Both the position numbers and the translations under genes were made by a program. Of a stretch of DNA of 64,000 nt, positions 36,286-45,137 are shown in pieces. The notes below the pieces were generated by a model that did not search any database, had not been told where the DNA came from, and saw only the letters and a program-made list of their open reading frames with translations. Origin of the DNA: Sphingobium sp. YR768 (GTDB lineage Bacteria; Pseudomonadota; Alphaproteobacteria; Sphingomonadales; Sphingomonadaceae); contig NZ_FOGE01000002.1 in NCBI RefSeq assembly GCF_900111125.1, positions 1-64,000 of the forward strand, written 5' to 3'. Within the stretch, counting starts at the first letter, position 1. Each line of letters begins with the position of its first letter.

Positions 36286-37022
36286 GGACGGGCTTCCTCG
36301 ATCAGGCTTTGAAGGGCACGCCAGCATTCCGCCTTGGCCGCCGGCTGACCGAGCAGCAGGCGCGGATGAAATGTGGCGATGGCGGGCACAATGCCGCCTT
36401 CATGATTAAAATCGCGTAAACTATTTGCCGGGGTTGCACCGTCCGTCGGCATCAGCGCACGGATCGTCCGGTCGCCGAGCAGGAGCAGGCGGCGCGGCCG
36501 GGCAAGCTGGACATGGGTGCGCATCCGGCCGGCGGCGCTGATGAGGTCGCTCGCCTCCACCATGCCGCCCGGAGGCCGCGCAAAAAAGAGCGACGCGACA
36601 TAGACTTGCGCCCGATCGAGGCCGATCGCGCGGAGCATCGCATCGAACAGTGCGCCGGCGCGATCGGCGAGCAACGTGCCGGCATCGACATCGGCCGGGT
36701 CGGGCATGTCGGTGATGACCATCAACGGCGCTTCTACAGCACTAGACGGGTAAATCGCCCGCGCCGGCCAGCGCCGTTCGGGGTGGGCCGAATCACTTTC
36801 CAGCCACAGGCGGAAGGCAGAAAGGTCTTTTGGTTTGGTCGGAACCAATGCTGGCGCTGAGGCTTGAGCAGATTGGGCGGATGCCCCGGAAACCACCGCA
36901 GGCGCTGGGCGCAGCCAGTCAACCGGTGCTTCCGTTACGGCGCTATCCACGCCGGCAAGCTGCCACCACGCCAGATAGGCGTCGGCGGCCAGCGCCACAT
37001 TGTCCTGCATTAATCCCCGCAT
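36282..37022 (-). CDS. Diverged uracil-DNA glycosylase-superfamily protein
   Basis: A 246-residue protein whose residues about 75-240 follow the family-4 UDG fold: GRAGALFD-like (LADRAGALFDAMLRAIGL), VYVASLFFARPPG and the closing AIATFHPRLLL with the conserved His. The first catalytic motif, normally GExPG, reads TDMPD. Only one Cys is present, so the 4Fe-4S cluster of family 4 cannot form. The first 70 residues are Ala/Pro-rich linker. It may be a non-iron or inactive relative. Overlaps the transglycosylase gene. Confidence 0.75.
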   Translation of the reverse strand: MRGLMQDNVALAADAYLAWWQLAGVDSAVTEAPVDWLRPAPAVVSGASAQSAQASAPALVPTKPKDLSAFRLWLESDSAHPERRWPARAIYPSSAVEAPLMVITDMPDPADVDAGTLLADRAGALFDAMLRAIGLDRAQVYVASLFFARPPGGMVEASDLISAAGRMRTHVQLARPRRLLLLGDRTIRALMPTDGATPANSLRDFNHEGGIVPAIATFHPRLLLGQPAAKAECWRALQSLIEEARP

Positions 37023-37153
37023 CGCATTTCCTTGGGCCAGAGGTTGACGAGGGGGTCAAGCTGCTTCATCGCCCTAAATGGTAAACTGTTGTACTAATGC
37101 GGCGATTGGATGAGACGGGGTGCAGCCCGCCGGTCGCAAAATTGGAGGGAAGA

Positions 37154-38806
37154 ATGAGCGAACGGGATTCGATGCCCTATGACATCGTCATCGTCGGTGG
37201 GGGACCGGCGGGATTGTCTGCTGCTATCCGGTTGAAGCAACTGGCAAATGAAGCGGGACAGGAACTGGCGGTGTGTGTGCTGGAAAAGGGCTCCGAGATT
37301 GGTGCCCATATCCTTTCAGGCGCGGTGATCGATCCCAAGGCTCTGGACGAATTGCTGCCGGAATGGCGTGAATTGGGCTGTTCGCTTGCCGCCGTTCCGG
37401 TCACGGACAATCAGCATTGGGTGCTGACCAAGACCGGCAAGATCGCCATGCCGCACATCATGACACCGGGCTGGATGCACAATAAGGGCACCTATACCGG
37501 GTCGCTGGGCAATTTGTGCCGCTGGCTGGGTGAGCAGGCCGAGGGGTTGGGCGTGGAAATCTTCCCCGGCTTCGCGGCGGCAGAAATCCTGTATAACGAA
37601 GATGGCAGCGTGAAGGGCGTGGCCACCGGCGACATGGGCATCGCCCGCGACGGCGAGCATAAGGGCGATTATCAGCCGGGGCTGGAGCTGCATGCCCGCT
37701 ACACCTTCTTTGCCGAGGGCGCGCGCGGCCACCTGACCAAGATATTGAAGCGCCAGTTCGCGCTGGACGCGGACAGCGAGCCGCAGGTCTATGGACTGGG
37801 CATGAAGGAATTGTGGGATATCGATCCCGCCAAGCATCAGCCGGGCCTTGTCATCCACTCGCAGGGATGGCCGCTAACCGACGCTTATGGCGGCGGTTTC
37901 CTTTATCATCAGGCCGATGGTCAGGTGGCTTTGGGCTTTGTCGTGGGGCTGGGCTATCGCAATCCGCACCTTTATCCGTTCGAGGAGTTCCAGCGCTGGA
38001 AGCAGCATCCGGAAATCCGCAAGTTTCTGGAGGGCGGCCGCCGCGTGTCCTATGGCGCGCGCGCGATCAACGAGGGCGGCTGGCAGTCAATCCCCAAGCT
38101 GGCTTTCCCCGGCGGCGCGCTGATCGGCTGTTCGGCGGGCTTCGTCAACGTGCCGCGGATCAAGGGCACGCATACGGCGATGAAGTCGGGCATGCTGGCG
38201 GCCGAGGCGGCCTTCGCCGCGGTGCAGGCCGATCGGACGAGCGACGTGCTGGACACGTATGAAACGACGCTGCGGTCGAGCTGGATCGCGACCGAGCTGC
38301 AACTGGTCAAGAATGCCGAACCGCTGCTGTCCAAATTCGGCAATACGATCGGCACGCTGCTGGCGGGCATCGACATGTGGATGCGCACGCTCAAGATCGG
38401 CCTGCCCTTCACGATGAAGCACAAGCCCGACAATGAGAAGATTTGGCGCAAGGACCAGTGCGAGAAGATCGCCTATCCCAAGCCCGACAATGTCATCAGC
38501 TTCGACCGGCTGACATCGGTGTTCCTGAGCAACACCAATCATGAGGAAGACCAACCGGTCCACCTGCAACTGAAAGACCCGTCGGTCCCGATTTCCTATA
38601 ATCTGCCCCTTTATGACGAGCCGGCGCAGCGTTATTGTCCCGCAGGCGTCTATGAAGTGGTCGGTCAGGAAGAGGGCGATCCCAAATTCCAGATCAACGC
38701 GCAGAATTGCGTCCATTGCAAGACGTGCGACATCAAGGACCCGACCCAGAATATCAACTGGGTCGTACCCGAAGGCGGCGGAGGACCGAATTATCCGAAC
38801 ATGTAA
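37154..38806 (+). CDS. Electron transfer flavoprotein-ubiquinone oxidoreductase
   Basis: An inner-membrane-associated flavoprotein that passes electrons from ETF (fatty acid and amino acid oxidation) to ubiquinone. The 550-residue protein has FAD loop GGGPAGL near residue 15, a quinone-binding middle and a C-terminal 4Fe-4S ferredoxin domain (YCPAGVYE ... CVHCKTCDIKDP), ending in the usual GPNYPNM. The start at 37154 is preceded by GGAGGGAAG at ideal spacing. First gene of the long operon that continues to 44957. Confidence 0.96.
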   Translation: MSERDSMPYDIVIVGGGPAGLSAAIRLKQLANEAGQELAVCVLEKGSEIGAHILSGAVIDPKALDELLPEWRELGCSLAAVPVTDNQHWVLTKTGKIAMPHIMTPGWMHNKGTYTGSLGNLCRWLGEQAEGLGVEIFPGFAAAEILYNEDGSVKGVATGDMGIARDGEHKGDYQPGLELHARYTFFAEGARGHLTKILKRQFALDADSEPQVYGLGMKELWDIDPAKHQPGLVIHSQGWPLTDAYGGGFLYHQADGQVALGFVVGLGYRNPHLYPFEEFQRWKQHPEIRKFLEGGRRVSYGARAINEGGWQSIPKLAFPGGALIGCSAGFVNVPRIKGTHTAMKSGMLAAEAAFAAVQADRTSDVLDTYETTLRSSWIATELQLVKNAEPLLSKFGNTIGTLLAGIDMWMRTLKIGLPFTMKHKPDNEKIWRKDQCEKIAYPKPDNVISFDRLTSVFLSNTNHEEDQPVHLQLKDPSVPISYNLPLYDEPAQRYCPAGVYEVVGQEEGDPKFQINAQNCVHCKTCDIKDPTQNINWVVPEGGGGPNYPNM

Positions 38807-40448
38807 GCGCCTGATCCTTGTCGCCCTGCTGGCCGCGCCGGTCGCGGCCGGGGCATCGGTCGATCAGCCTGGACCCTTGCATGCCTATGCACGGGCACGG
38901 CTGGCCGATGGTGACGGGGCGCTGGGACTGGCGGTGAACAGCTATCGCGACGCGCTGGATCAGGACCCGGCGCGGATCGAGATTGCCCGGCGATCCTATG
39001 TGCAGGGCGTGGAGAGCGGGGACCGGGCGCTGGCGCTGCGGTCGGCCGCATTGCTGGATCAGGCGGGTATGTTGTCGCGCGACGGCACGCTGCTGATGAT
39101 CGGCGAGGCGATGACCCGCAAGGATTGGGCCGGCGCCCGGACGCTGACCGACCGGATGGCGGAGGAGGGCAATTTCGCCTTCATCGCGCCGATCATCCGG
39201 AGCTGGATTGCGATCGGGGAAGGCGATTATGCGCCGCCGGTGATCGACAGCAAGGATCGCTTCGCCTCGCTGGGGCTGCGCTATACCGACGAACATATCG
39301 CCTTGCAGGCGCTGGCGCGGCGTGACCTGACCATAGCGGCGCCAGCGATCCGGCGCGCTTTGTCGGTGCGTAGCAGCGATGGCGGCGCGCTGCGCCTGAC
39401 CTTCGCCGCGCAATTGGCGGCGCAGGGCGCGAAGGCCGAGGCGCTGATGCTGCTGCCGGTCGGCAGCGCGAATTTCGCGCAGGCGCGGGTGGCGATCGAG
39501 AAGGGCAAGGGGCTGAAGGCGATCGGTGCGGCGGTAACGCCGGCGCAGGGCTTCGCCCGGCTATTGTCGCGGCTGGCGGTCGATGTCGGGTCGGACACGG
39601 CCGGCGGCACGCTGGCGCTGCGGCTGGCGCGGATGGCGACCTTTGCCGATCCTACCGGGGCGGAGACGCATATCGTGGCGGCCCGGCTGCTGACGGCGCA
39701 GGGTTATACGGCGGGTGCTGTCGTGGAAGCGGGGAAGGTGCCACCCAAAAGCTGGCATGCGCAACTGTCGCAGGCCGAACTGATCGATGCGCTGGCGGCC
39801 AATGGCGACAGGGACACCGCCCTGACGCTGGCCCGCGCTCAGGCGGCGGCGCCGGGTGCCGAGACGGAGCGGCAGGTCCGGCTGGGCCGGTTGCTGGCGG
39901 ATGGTGGCGATTATGCTGGCGCGGCGGCGGCATTTCGCGTGGCGCAGGCCGGTTATGCCCCCGGTGAGGCGCCCTGGACATTGCTGCTGTTCGAAGGGAC
40001 GGCGCTGGATCAGGGCAAGCGCTGGGACGAGGCGCGCGCCGTGCTGGAACAGGCGGCGGCGATGGCGCCCAATGAGCCGCTGATCCTCAATTATCTGGGC
40101 TATGCGCAGATAGAGCGGCGGCAGAATGTCGATACAGCGCTGGCGCTGATCAAGAAGGCGAGCGCGCTCAAGCCGCAGGATGCGTCGATCACGGATTCGC
40201 TGGGCTGGGCGCAATATGTGACCGGCGATGTGTCGGCGGCGGTGCCGGTGCTGGAGCGTGCGGCGGCGGGCGCCCCGTCCGACAGCACGATCAACGAGCA
40301 TCTGGGCGACGCCCTATGGACCGCCGGGCGGCGCTATGAGGCGCGCTATGCCTGGGCGGCGGCCTCCGTCTATGCCGAGGGCGATGTTGCCGCGCGACTG
40401 GCGGCCAAGAGCAAGGAAGGGCTGAAGCCCGAATATGCCGCACCCTGA
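38790..40448 (+). CDS. Exported tetratricopeptide repeat protein with an unclear start codon
   Basis: From about residue 20 on this is a helical TPR protein of some 530 residues: LNYLGYAQIERR, ITDSLGWAQY and INEHLGDALW are typical repeat cores. The N-terminus encodes a clear signal peptide (KRLILVALLAAPVAAGA), yet no ATG, GTG or TTG stands in frame before it. In-frame ATGs exist only 138-177 bp upstream inside ETF-QO. ATT 38790 or ATC 38793, placed 4 and 7 bases after GGAGGA, would give a good leader, so I place the start there with low certainty. The last 14 bp overlap ispE. Function: assembly or scaffolding in the periplasm, inferred only. Confidence 0.75.
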   Translation: MIRTCKRLILVALLAAPVAAGASVDQPGPLHAYARARLADGDGALGLAVNSYRDALDQDPARIEIARRSYVQGVESGDRALALRSAALLDQAGMLSRDGTLLMIGEAMTRKDWAGARTLTDRMAEEGNFAFIAPIIRSWIAIGEGDYAPPVIDSKDRFASLGLRYTDEHIALQALARRDLTIAAPAIRRALSVRSSDGGALRLTFAAQLAAQGAKAEALMLLPVGSANFAQARVAIEKGKGLKAIGAAVTPAQGFARLLSRLAVDVGSDTAGGTLALRLARMATFADPTGAETHIVAARLLTAQGYTAGAVVEAGKVPPKSWHAQLSQAELIDALAANGDRDTALTLARAQAAAPGAETERQVRLGRLLADGGDYAGAAAAFRVAQAGYAPGEAPWTLLLFEGTALDQGKRWDEARAVLEQAAAMAPNEPLILNYLGYAQIERRQNVDTALALIKKASALKPQDASITDSLGWAQYVTGDVSAAVPVLERAAAGAPSDSTINEHLGDALWTAGRRYEARYAWAAASVYAEGDVAARLAAKSKEGLKPEYAAP

Positions 40449-41316
40449 TCCCGTTGTCGATGCGGCCCTGCTGGCCGAAACCGCTTATGCCAAGGTCAAT
40501 GTCGCGCTGCATGTGCGGGCGCGGCGGGACGATGGCTATCATGCGCTGGAAAGCCTGTTCGTGTTCGCCGAGCATGGCGACCGGTTGGAGGGTGAGGCGA
40601 GTGATGATGGCGCGATCGACCTGCTGATCAACGGGCCGTTTGGCGCGGGGCTGGAGGCTAGTCCCGGTAATCTGGTGATGCGGGCGGCGCGGGCGCTGCA
40701 ATCCTATCTGGGGCAGCAGCGGGGCGCCGTGATCCGGCTGACCAAGAACCTGCCTGTCGCGTCGGGCATCGGCGGCGGATCGGCGGATGCGGCGGCGACG
40801 CTGCGGCTGCTGGTGCGGCTGTGGGACGTACGGATCGAACCGGAGGAACTGGCCGCGCTGGCGCTCGATCTGGGATCGGACGTGCCGGCCTGTGTCGCGA
40901 GCGTGACGCAGCTTGTCACCGGGCGGGGCGAGCATCTGGCGCGGCATGCGGTGGATGGGCTGGAGGGGCTGCCGATGCTGCTGGTCAATCCGGGCGTGGC
41001 CGTGTCTACGGCGCGCGTCTTTGCCGGATGGGACCGGCAGGATCGTGGGTCGCTGGATGCGGGGAGCCTCGACACGCTTATAGATATGGGTCGTAATGAT
41101 CTGGAAAATCCGGCAATATTGGCTGAGCCCGTGATTGCCAAGGTGCTGACCGCGCTGGACGGCGCGGAGGGGCGGTTGCTCGCGCGCATGTCGGGGTCGG
41201 GCGCGACCTGCTTTGCCCTGTTCGCCGATGCGGCAGCGATGGCGCGGGCGGCGGCAGCCATCGCGGCGGCGCATCCGGACTGGTGGGTGATGGAAACGAG
41301 GATCAGGAGCATATGA
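40435..41316 (+). CDS. ispE: 4-diphosphocytidyl-2-C-methyl-D-erythritol kinase
   Basis: Fourth step of the MEP pathway to isoprenoids (quinones, carotenoids, hopanoids). The 293-residue GHMP kinase has AYAKVNVALHV at the N-terminus, the ATP loop LPVASGIGGGSADAAATLR at about 103-121 and MSGSGATCFALF near the end. The start overlaps the TPR gene by 14 bp, and its stop overlaps the next start (ATGA). Confidence 0.96.
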   Translation: MPHPDPVVDAALLAETAYAKVNVALHVRARRDDGYHALESLFVFAEHGDRLEGEASDDGAIDLLINGPFGAGLEASPGNLVMRAARALQSYLGQQRGAVIRLTKNLPVASGIGGGSADAAATLRLLVRLWDVRIEPEELAALALDLGSDVPACVASVTQLVTGRGEHLARHAVDGLEGLPMLLVNPGVAVSTARVFAGWDRQDRGSLDAGSLDTLIDMGRNDLENPAILAEPVIAKVLTALDGAEGRLLARMSGSGATCFALFADAAAMARAAAAIAAAHPDWWVMETRIRSI

Positions 41317-42029
41317 GCGAGGCTTTCACCCGGATCGATGGCGGCGATCTCAATCTGCTGATCATCGCCGATCATGCCTCCGCCCATGTGCCGGCCGACA
41401 TCGATCTGGGCATCGATCCCGCGCTGATGCGCGAGCATATCGCCATCGATCTCGGCGTAGCGGAAGTGAGCGGACTGCTGGCGGCGCAACTGGGCTGCAC
41501 GGCGATATTGGGCGGTGTGTCGAGGCTGGTGATCGACCTTAATCGGGAGGAGGATGCGGCGGGCCTGTTGCCGGTGATGAGCGACGGCCATGTCATCCCC
41601 GGCAATCGCGATGCCGATCTGGCCGACCGGATGCTGCGTTTCCACCATCCCTATCATCATCAGGTCGCGGCGCTGCTGGACGGCATGACGTCACCCTTCA
41701 TCCTGTCGGTGCACAGCTTCACGCCGCGTCTGGCGAGCGATCCGGGGCAGCAGCGGCCATGGGATATCGGCATCCTCTATAATCAGGATGATCGCGCGGC
41801 GCGGATCGCCATTCCGATGCTGGAGGCGGCGGGGCTGAAGGTCGGCGACCAGTTGCCCTATTCGGGGCAATTGCTCAACGCGACGATGAACCGCCATGCC
41901 GAAGCCAATGGCATTCCCTATCTGGGGATCGAGATGCGGCAGGATCTGGTGGGCGATGCGGCCGGGCAGAAGCGTTTCGCCGATATAGTCGGGCCGATCG
42001 TGCTGGAATGCCGGAGCCGACTGGCATGA
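41313..42029 (+). CDS. N-formylglutamate amidohydrolase-like protein
   Basis: A 238-residue HutG/N-formylglutamate amidohydrolase family protein: ADHASAHVP with the metal-binding His, DLGVAEVSGLLA, and LSVHSFTP. It would hydrolyse N-formyl or similar N-acyl amino acids. No other histidine-degradation gene is nearby, so the true substrate may differ. AGGAG before the ATG at 41313; it overlaps both neighbours by ATGA. Confidence 0.88.
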   Translation: MSEAFTRIDGGDLNLLIIADHASAHVPADIDLGIDPALMREHIAIDLGVAEVSGLLAAQLGCTAILGGVSRLVIDLNREEDAAGLLPVMSDGHVIPGNRDADLADRMLRFHHPYHHQVAALLDGMTSPFILSVHSFTPRLASDPGQQRPWDIGILYNQDDRAARIAIPMLEAAGLKVGDQLPYSGQLLNATMNRHAEANGIPYLGIEMRQDLVGDAAGQKRFADIVGPIVLECRSRLA

Positions 42030-42391
42030 GGCGGCTGGCGCCGTTGCTGCTGCTGGCGCTTCTGGCCGGATGCGGCGATCAGGGATCGAAACCGGGCAAT
42101 CAGGCGGCAGGCGGGCAGGCCCCGGTCGATGATGGCAAGGCGGATTGCATCACCGGCGAGTCCGAAGAATGGGCGCATGATTGCCTGATCGAGCGGCAGG
42201 GCGATTTGTTGACTGTCCGCCACCCTGATGGCGGTTTCCGGCGCTTTCGCGTGCTGGCCGACGGTCGCGGGCTGGAGGCGGCGGACGGGGCGGAACCGGC
42301 CAAGCTGAAGATCACGGGTAGGGAGCAGATCGAGGTCGCGACTGGCGACGACCGCTACCGCCTGCCCGCGCAGATCGCCGGATCGCAATGA
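42026..42391 (+). CDS. Small lipoprotein of unknown function
   Basis: A 121-residue precursor with a lipobox (LLALLAGC, Cys at about 17). The mature part contains two further Cys (DCITGES and HDCLIE) likely to form a disulfide, and a predicted beta-rich region (LLTVRHPDGGFRRFRV, LKITGREQIEVATGDDRYRL). No family recognised. Coupled at both ends (ATGA) to the hydrolase gene and nnrED. Confidence 0.8.
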   Translation: MRRLAPLLLLALLAGCGDQGSKPGNQAAGGQAPVDDGKADCITGESEEWAHDCLIERQGDLLTVRHPDGGFRRFRVLADGRGLEAADGAEPAKLKITGREQIEVATGDDRYRLPAQIAGSQ

Positions 42392-43755
42392 CGACCGGCG
42401 GGCCGATCCTGACGGCAGCGCAGATGCGCGCGGCGGAACAGGCGGCCTTCGATGCAGGCGTCGATGACTATGGCCTGATGGAGACGGCGGGCGCGGCGGC
42501 GGCGGAGATTATCTGGCGCGCCGGGCATAAGCGCGACACGCTGATCCTGTGCGGGCCGGGCAATAATGGCGGCGACGGTTTCGTCATCGCGCGGATATTG
42601 CAGGAGCGCGGCGTGCCGGTGCGGGTGGCGACGCTGGGCGAGAGCCGCACGCCATCGGGCCTGCGGGCGCGGGCGGCATGGGGCGGTCCGGTCGAGGATA
42701 TGATGACGGCGGCGCCCGCGACCCAACTGGTCGATGCGCTGTTCGGCACCGGCCTGACGCGCGGGCTGGATGGCGCGGTGGCTGAACGGCTGTGCCATCT
42801 GGCAGCGGAGGCGGCGTACAGTCATGCGGTCGACCTGCCGAGCGGGGTGGAGACGGATAGCGGGGCTTTGCTGTCCGCTATGCCGCATTTCGGGACGTGT
42901 ATAGCGCTTGGGGCATGGAAGCCCGCCCATCTGTTGCAGCCGGCGGCGGGGCATTTGGGGCGGCTGGTGCTGGCGGATATCGGGATAGCGGTGCCGAGTG
43001 CGGTGCATCGACTGGGTGCGCCGGTGCTGGAGGCGCCGGGGGCGGAAGCGCATAAATATACGCGCGGATTGGTCGCGGTGGTGGCCGGGGAGATGGCGGG
43101 TGCGGCTTGCCTGTCGGCAGAGGCGGCCGCGCGGTCGGGGGCGGGCTATGTCAGGCTGATCGCTGATATACCGGTCTCTGCACTGAGCCATGCAATCGTG
43201 CAAAGCGCATCGCTGGACTTTAATCGTGCCAAGGCGATCCTGGTCGGACCCGGACTTGGCCGGGACTCCTTCGCCTGGGAAAGGCTTGCTGCGGCAGCCA
43301 GCGCGAATATCCCCTTTGTGGCCGATGCGGATGCCTTATGGCTGTTCGCGGAAATGGGGTTCGGGGACTTGCCCTCACCCGCGATCGTGACGCCGCATGA
43401 AGGTGAGTTCGACCATATGTTCGGCGACGATGTCGGCAACAAGATCGATCGCGCGCTGGCGGCGGCAGCACGAAGCGGTTCCGTCATTATCTACAAGGGT
43501 GCGGACAGCGTGATCGCTGCGCCGGATGGACGGGCGGCGGTGGCGAGTGGCGCATCGCCCTGGCTGTCCACCGCAGGCACGGGCGATGTGCTGGCGGGCC
43601 TCGCTGCCGGGCGGTTGGCGGTGACGGGCGATCCGTTCCGCGCGGCTTGCGAGGCGGTGTGGCTGCACGGAGAGGCGGCGCGGCGGGCCGGGCCGGCTTT
43701 TGTCGCGGATGATTTGCTTCGCATGCTGCCAGCGGCTATCGCCGCGCGATTGTGA
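42388..43755 (+). CDS. nnr: Bifunctional NAD(P)H-hydrate epimerase / ADP-dependent dehydratase
   Basis: Repairs hydrated NADH and NADPH. The 455-residue fusion has the epimerase half first (GPGNNGGDGFVIAR, about 53-66; AVDLPSGVETDSG) and the dehydratase half second (HKYTRGLVAVV, GPGLGRD, IYKGADSVIA, STAGTGDVLAG). Both active-site glycine motifs are intact. Start and stop overlap the neighbours. Confidence 0.95.
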   Translation: MTTGGPILTAAQMRAAEQAAFDAGVDDYGLMETAGAAAAEIIWRAGHKRDTLILCGPGNNGGDGFVIARILQERGVPVRVATLGESRTPSGLRARAAWGGPVEDMMTAAPATQLVDALFGTGLTRGLDGAVAERLCHLAAEAAYSHAVDLPSGVETDSGALLSAMPHFGTCIALGAWKPAHLLQPAAGHLGRLVLADIGIAVPSAVHRLGAPVLEAPGAEAHKYTRGLVAVVAGEMAGAACLSAEAAARSGAGYVRLIADIPVSALSHAIVQSASLDFNRAKAILVGPGLGRDSFAWERLAAAASANIPFVADADALWLFAEMGFGDLPSPAIVTPHEGEFDHMFGDDVGNKIDRALAAAARSGSVIIYKGADSVIAAPDGRAAVASGASPWLSTAGTGDVLAGLAAGRLAVTGDPFRAACEAVWLHGEAARRAGPAFVADDLLRMLPAAIAARL

Positions 43756-44957
43756 CAGACAGCGACATAGACAGCATCATCCGCGTTGCCGCCAAGGGCG
43801 ACGGCGTCACGGCCGACGGCCGCCACTTCCCCCTGACCGCGCCGGGCGACTGGATCAGGCCGGATGGAAGTGTCGCTTTCGGTGTCCACCATGCCGTGCC
43901 GCCCTGTAGCCATTTCCCGGCCTGTGGCGGGTGCCAGCTCCAGCATCTGGACGAGGAAAGCTATGCCGATTTCGTGACCGCGCGCGTCACCGGCGCGCTG
44001 GCGGGGCAGGGCATCATACCGGGCGCTGTGCTGCCGCCCCATATCTCTCCGCCGATGACGCGGCGGCGCGCATCGTTGCGTGCGGCGCGGGCGGGCAGGA
44101 AGATCACCATCGGTTTTGCGGAGGAGGGCAGTCACAAGCTGATCGACCTGCAAATGTGTTCGGTGCTCGATCCCCGGCTATTCGCGCTGCTGGCGCCGCT
44201 GCGCGATCTGCTGGGCCTGATCCTGCCGGACAAGCGGGCGGCGCATGTGCGCATGTCGCTGATCGATCAGGGTGTCGACCTGTTGCTGGAGGGCGTGAAG
44301 GTCGCCGGGCTGGCGGCCGACGAGGGCCTCGGCGATTTTGCGCGGACGCACGGGCTGGCGCGGCTGACGATCGATGAGGGCGATGGCCCGCAGACGCGCT
44401 GGGAGCCGGAGGCGGCGACGATCAGCTTCGGCGGCGCGGCGGTGGGCTTTCCGCCCTTTTCCTTCCTTCAGGCGACGCCCGATGGCGAGGCGGCGCTGGT
44501 CGGCGCGGTGTGCGATGCGCTGCCGGAAACGGGCGCGATCGCGGACCTGTTCTGCGGGCTGGGCACCTTTGCGCTGGCGCTGGGCGCGAAGCGGCCGATC
44601 TATGCGGCGGAGGGCGCGCGTGACGTCATCCTGTCGCTCAAGCTGGGTGCAGCACGCGCACAGCGGCGGCTGGCGGCGGATCATCGTGATCTGTTTCGCC
44701 GGCCACTGAACCCGGAGGAACTGAACCGCTTTGCTGCGATCGTGCTGGACCCGCCCCGCGCCGGCGCCAAGGAACAGATATTGCAGATCGCCGCATCGGC
44801 GGTGCCGCTGGTCGCTTATGTGTCCTGCAATCCCGCCAGCTTCGCGCGCGACGCGGCGCATCTGGTGGCGGCGGGCTATGTGCTGGAAAGCGTGAAGCCC
44901 GTGGGGCAATTCCGCTGGACCACCCATGTCGAGTTGGTGGGTATCTTCCGGAAATAA
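43752..44957 (+). CDS. 23S rRNA/tRNA m5U methyltransferase, RlmD/TrmA-like
   Basis: A 401-residue SAM-dependent RNA methyltransferase with a 4Fe-4S motif (CSHFPACGGCQLQH), SAM loop IADLFCGLGTFAL and catalytic Cys in YVSCNPASFARD. It methylates uridine C5 in rRNA or tRNA; the exact target cannot be told. The TRAM domain is reduced or absent (N-terminus starts directly before the cluster). GTG start at 43752 overlaps the nnrED stop. Last gene of the operon; a repeat doublet follows. Confidence 0.93.
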   Translation: MTDSDIDSIIRVAAKGDGVTADGRHFPLTAPGDWIRPDGSVAFGVHHAVPPCSHFPACGGCQLQHLDEESYADFVTARVTGALAGQGIIPGAVLPPHISPPMTRRRASLRAARAGRKITIGFAEEGSHKLIDLQMCSVLDPRLFALLAPLRDLLGLILPDKRAAHVRMSLIDQGVDLLLEGVKVAGLAADEGLGDFARTHGLARLTIDEGDGPQTRWEPEAATISFGGAAVGFPPFSFLQATPDGEAALVGAVCDALPETGAIADLFCGLGTFALALGAKRPIYAAEGARDVILSLKLGAARAQRRLAADHRDLFRRPLNPEELNRFAAIVLDPPRAGAKEQILQIAASAVPLVAYVSCNPASFARDAAHLVAAGYVLESVKPVGQFRWTTHVELVGIFRK

Positions 44958-44965
44958 CCTATCAT

Positions 44966-45059
44966 CCGTTCGCCCTGAGCGAAGTCGAAGGGCTTGCCCG
45001 ACCATGGGGGGACTTCGCTCCGCTCGGTGAAGGGCTTCGATTTCGCTCAGCCCGAACGG
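44966..45059. repeat. Palindromic repeat doublet, family 1 (short form)
   Basis: Inverted 28-bp units at 44966-44993 and 45032-45059 with the same CCGTTCG flank and GAGC...TCGA loop as at 26026-26123. The left stem is GCCCT/AGGGC and the right GGGCT/AGCCC, again swapped in pairs. It separates the convergent methyltransferase and decarboxylase genes. Confidence 0.9.
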
Positions 45060-45076
45060 AATGAAAATTCTGCCAA

Positions 45077-45114
45077 AAGAAAATCCCTCGCCGCCAAGGG
45101 GGAGCGGCGAGGGA
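45077..45114 (-). terminator. Intrinsic terminator of the ornithine decarboxylase gene
   Basis: An 11-bp perfect stem (45104-45114 with 45084-45094) and a nine-base loop, then UUUUCUUUU on the minus strand (45083-45075 region). It begins 24 bp after the stop. Confidence 0.9.
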
Positions 45115-45137
45115 TAGCATTCTCTCCTGCGGGGCGG

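Noticed and set aside
37045..37066. TTGAC-N6-GTCAA inverted repeat upstream of ETF-QO as an operator
   Set aside because: The match is only five bases per arm and occurs by chance often; no regulator could be named.
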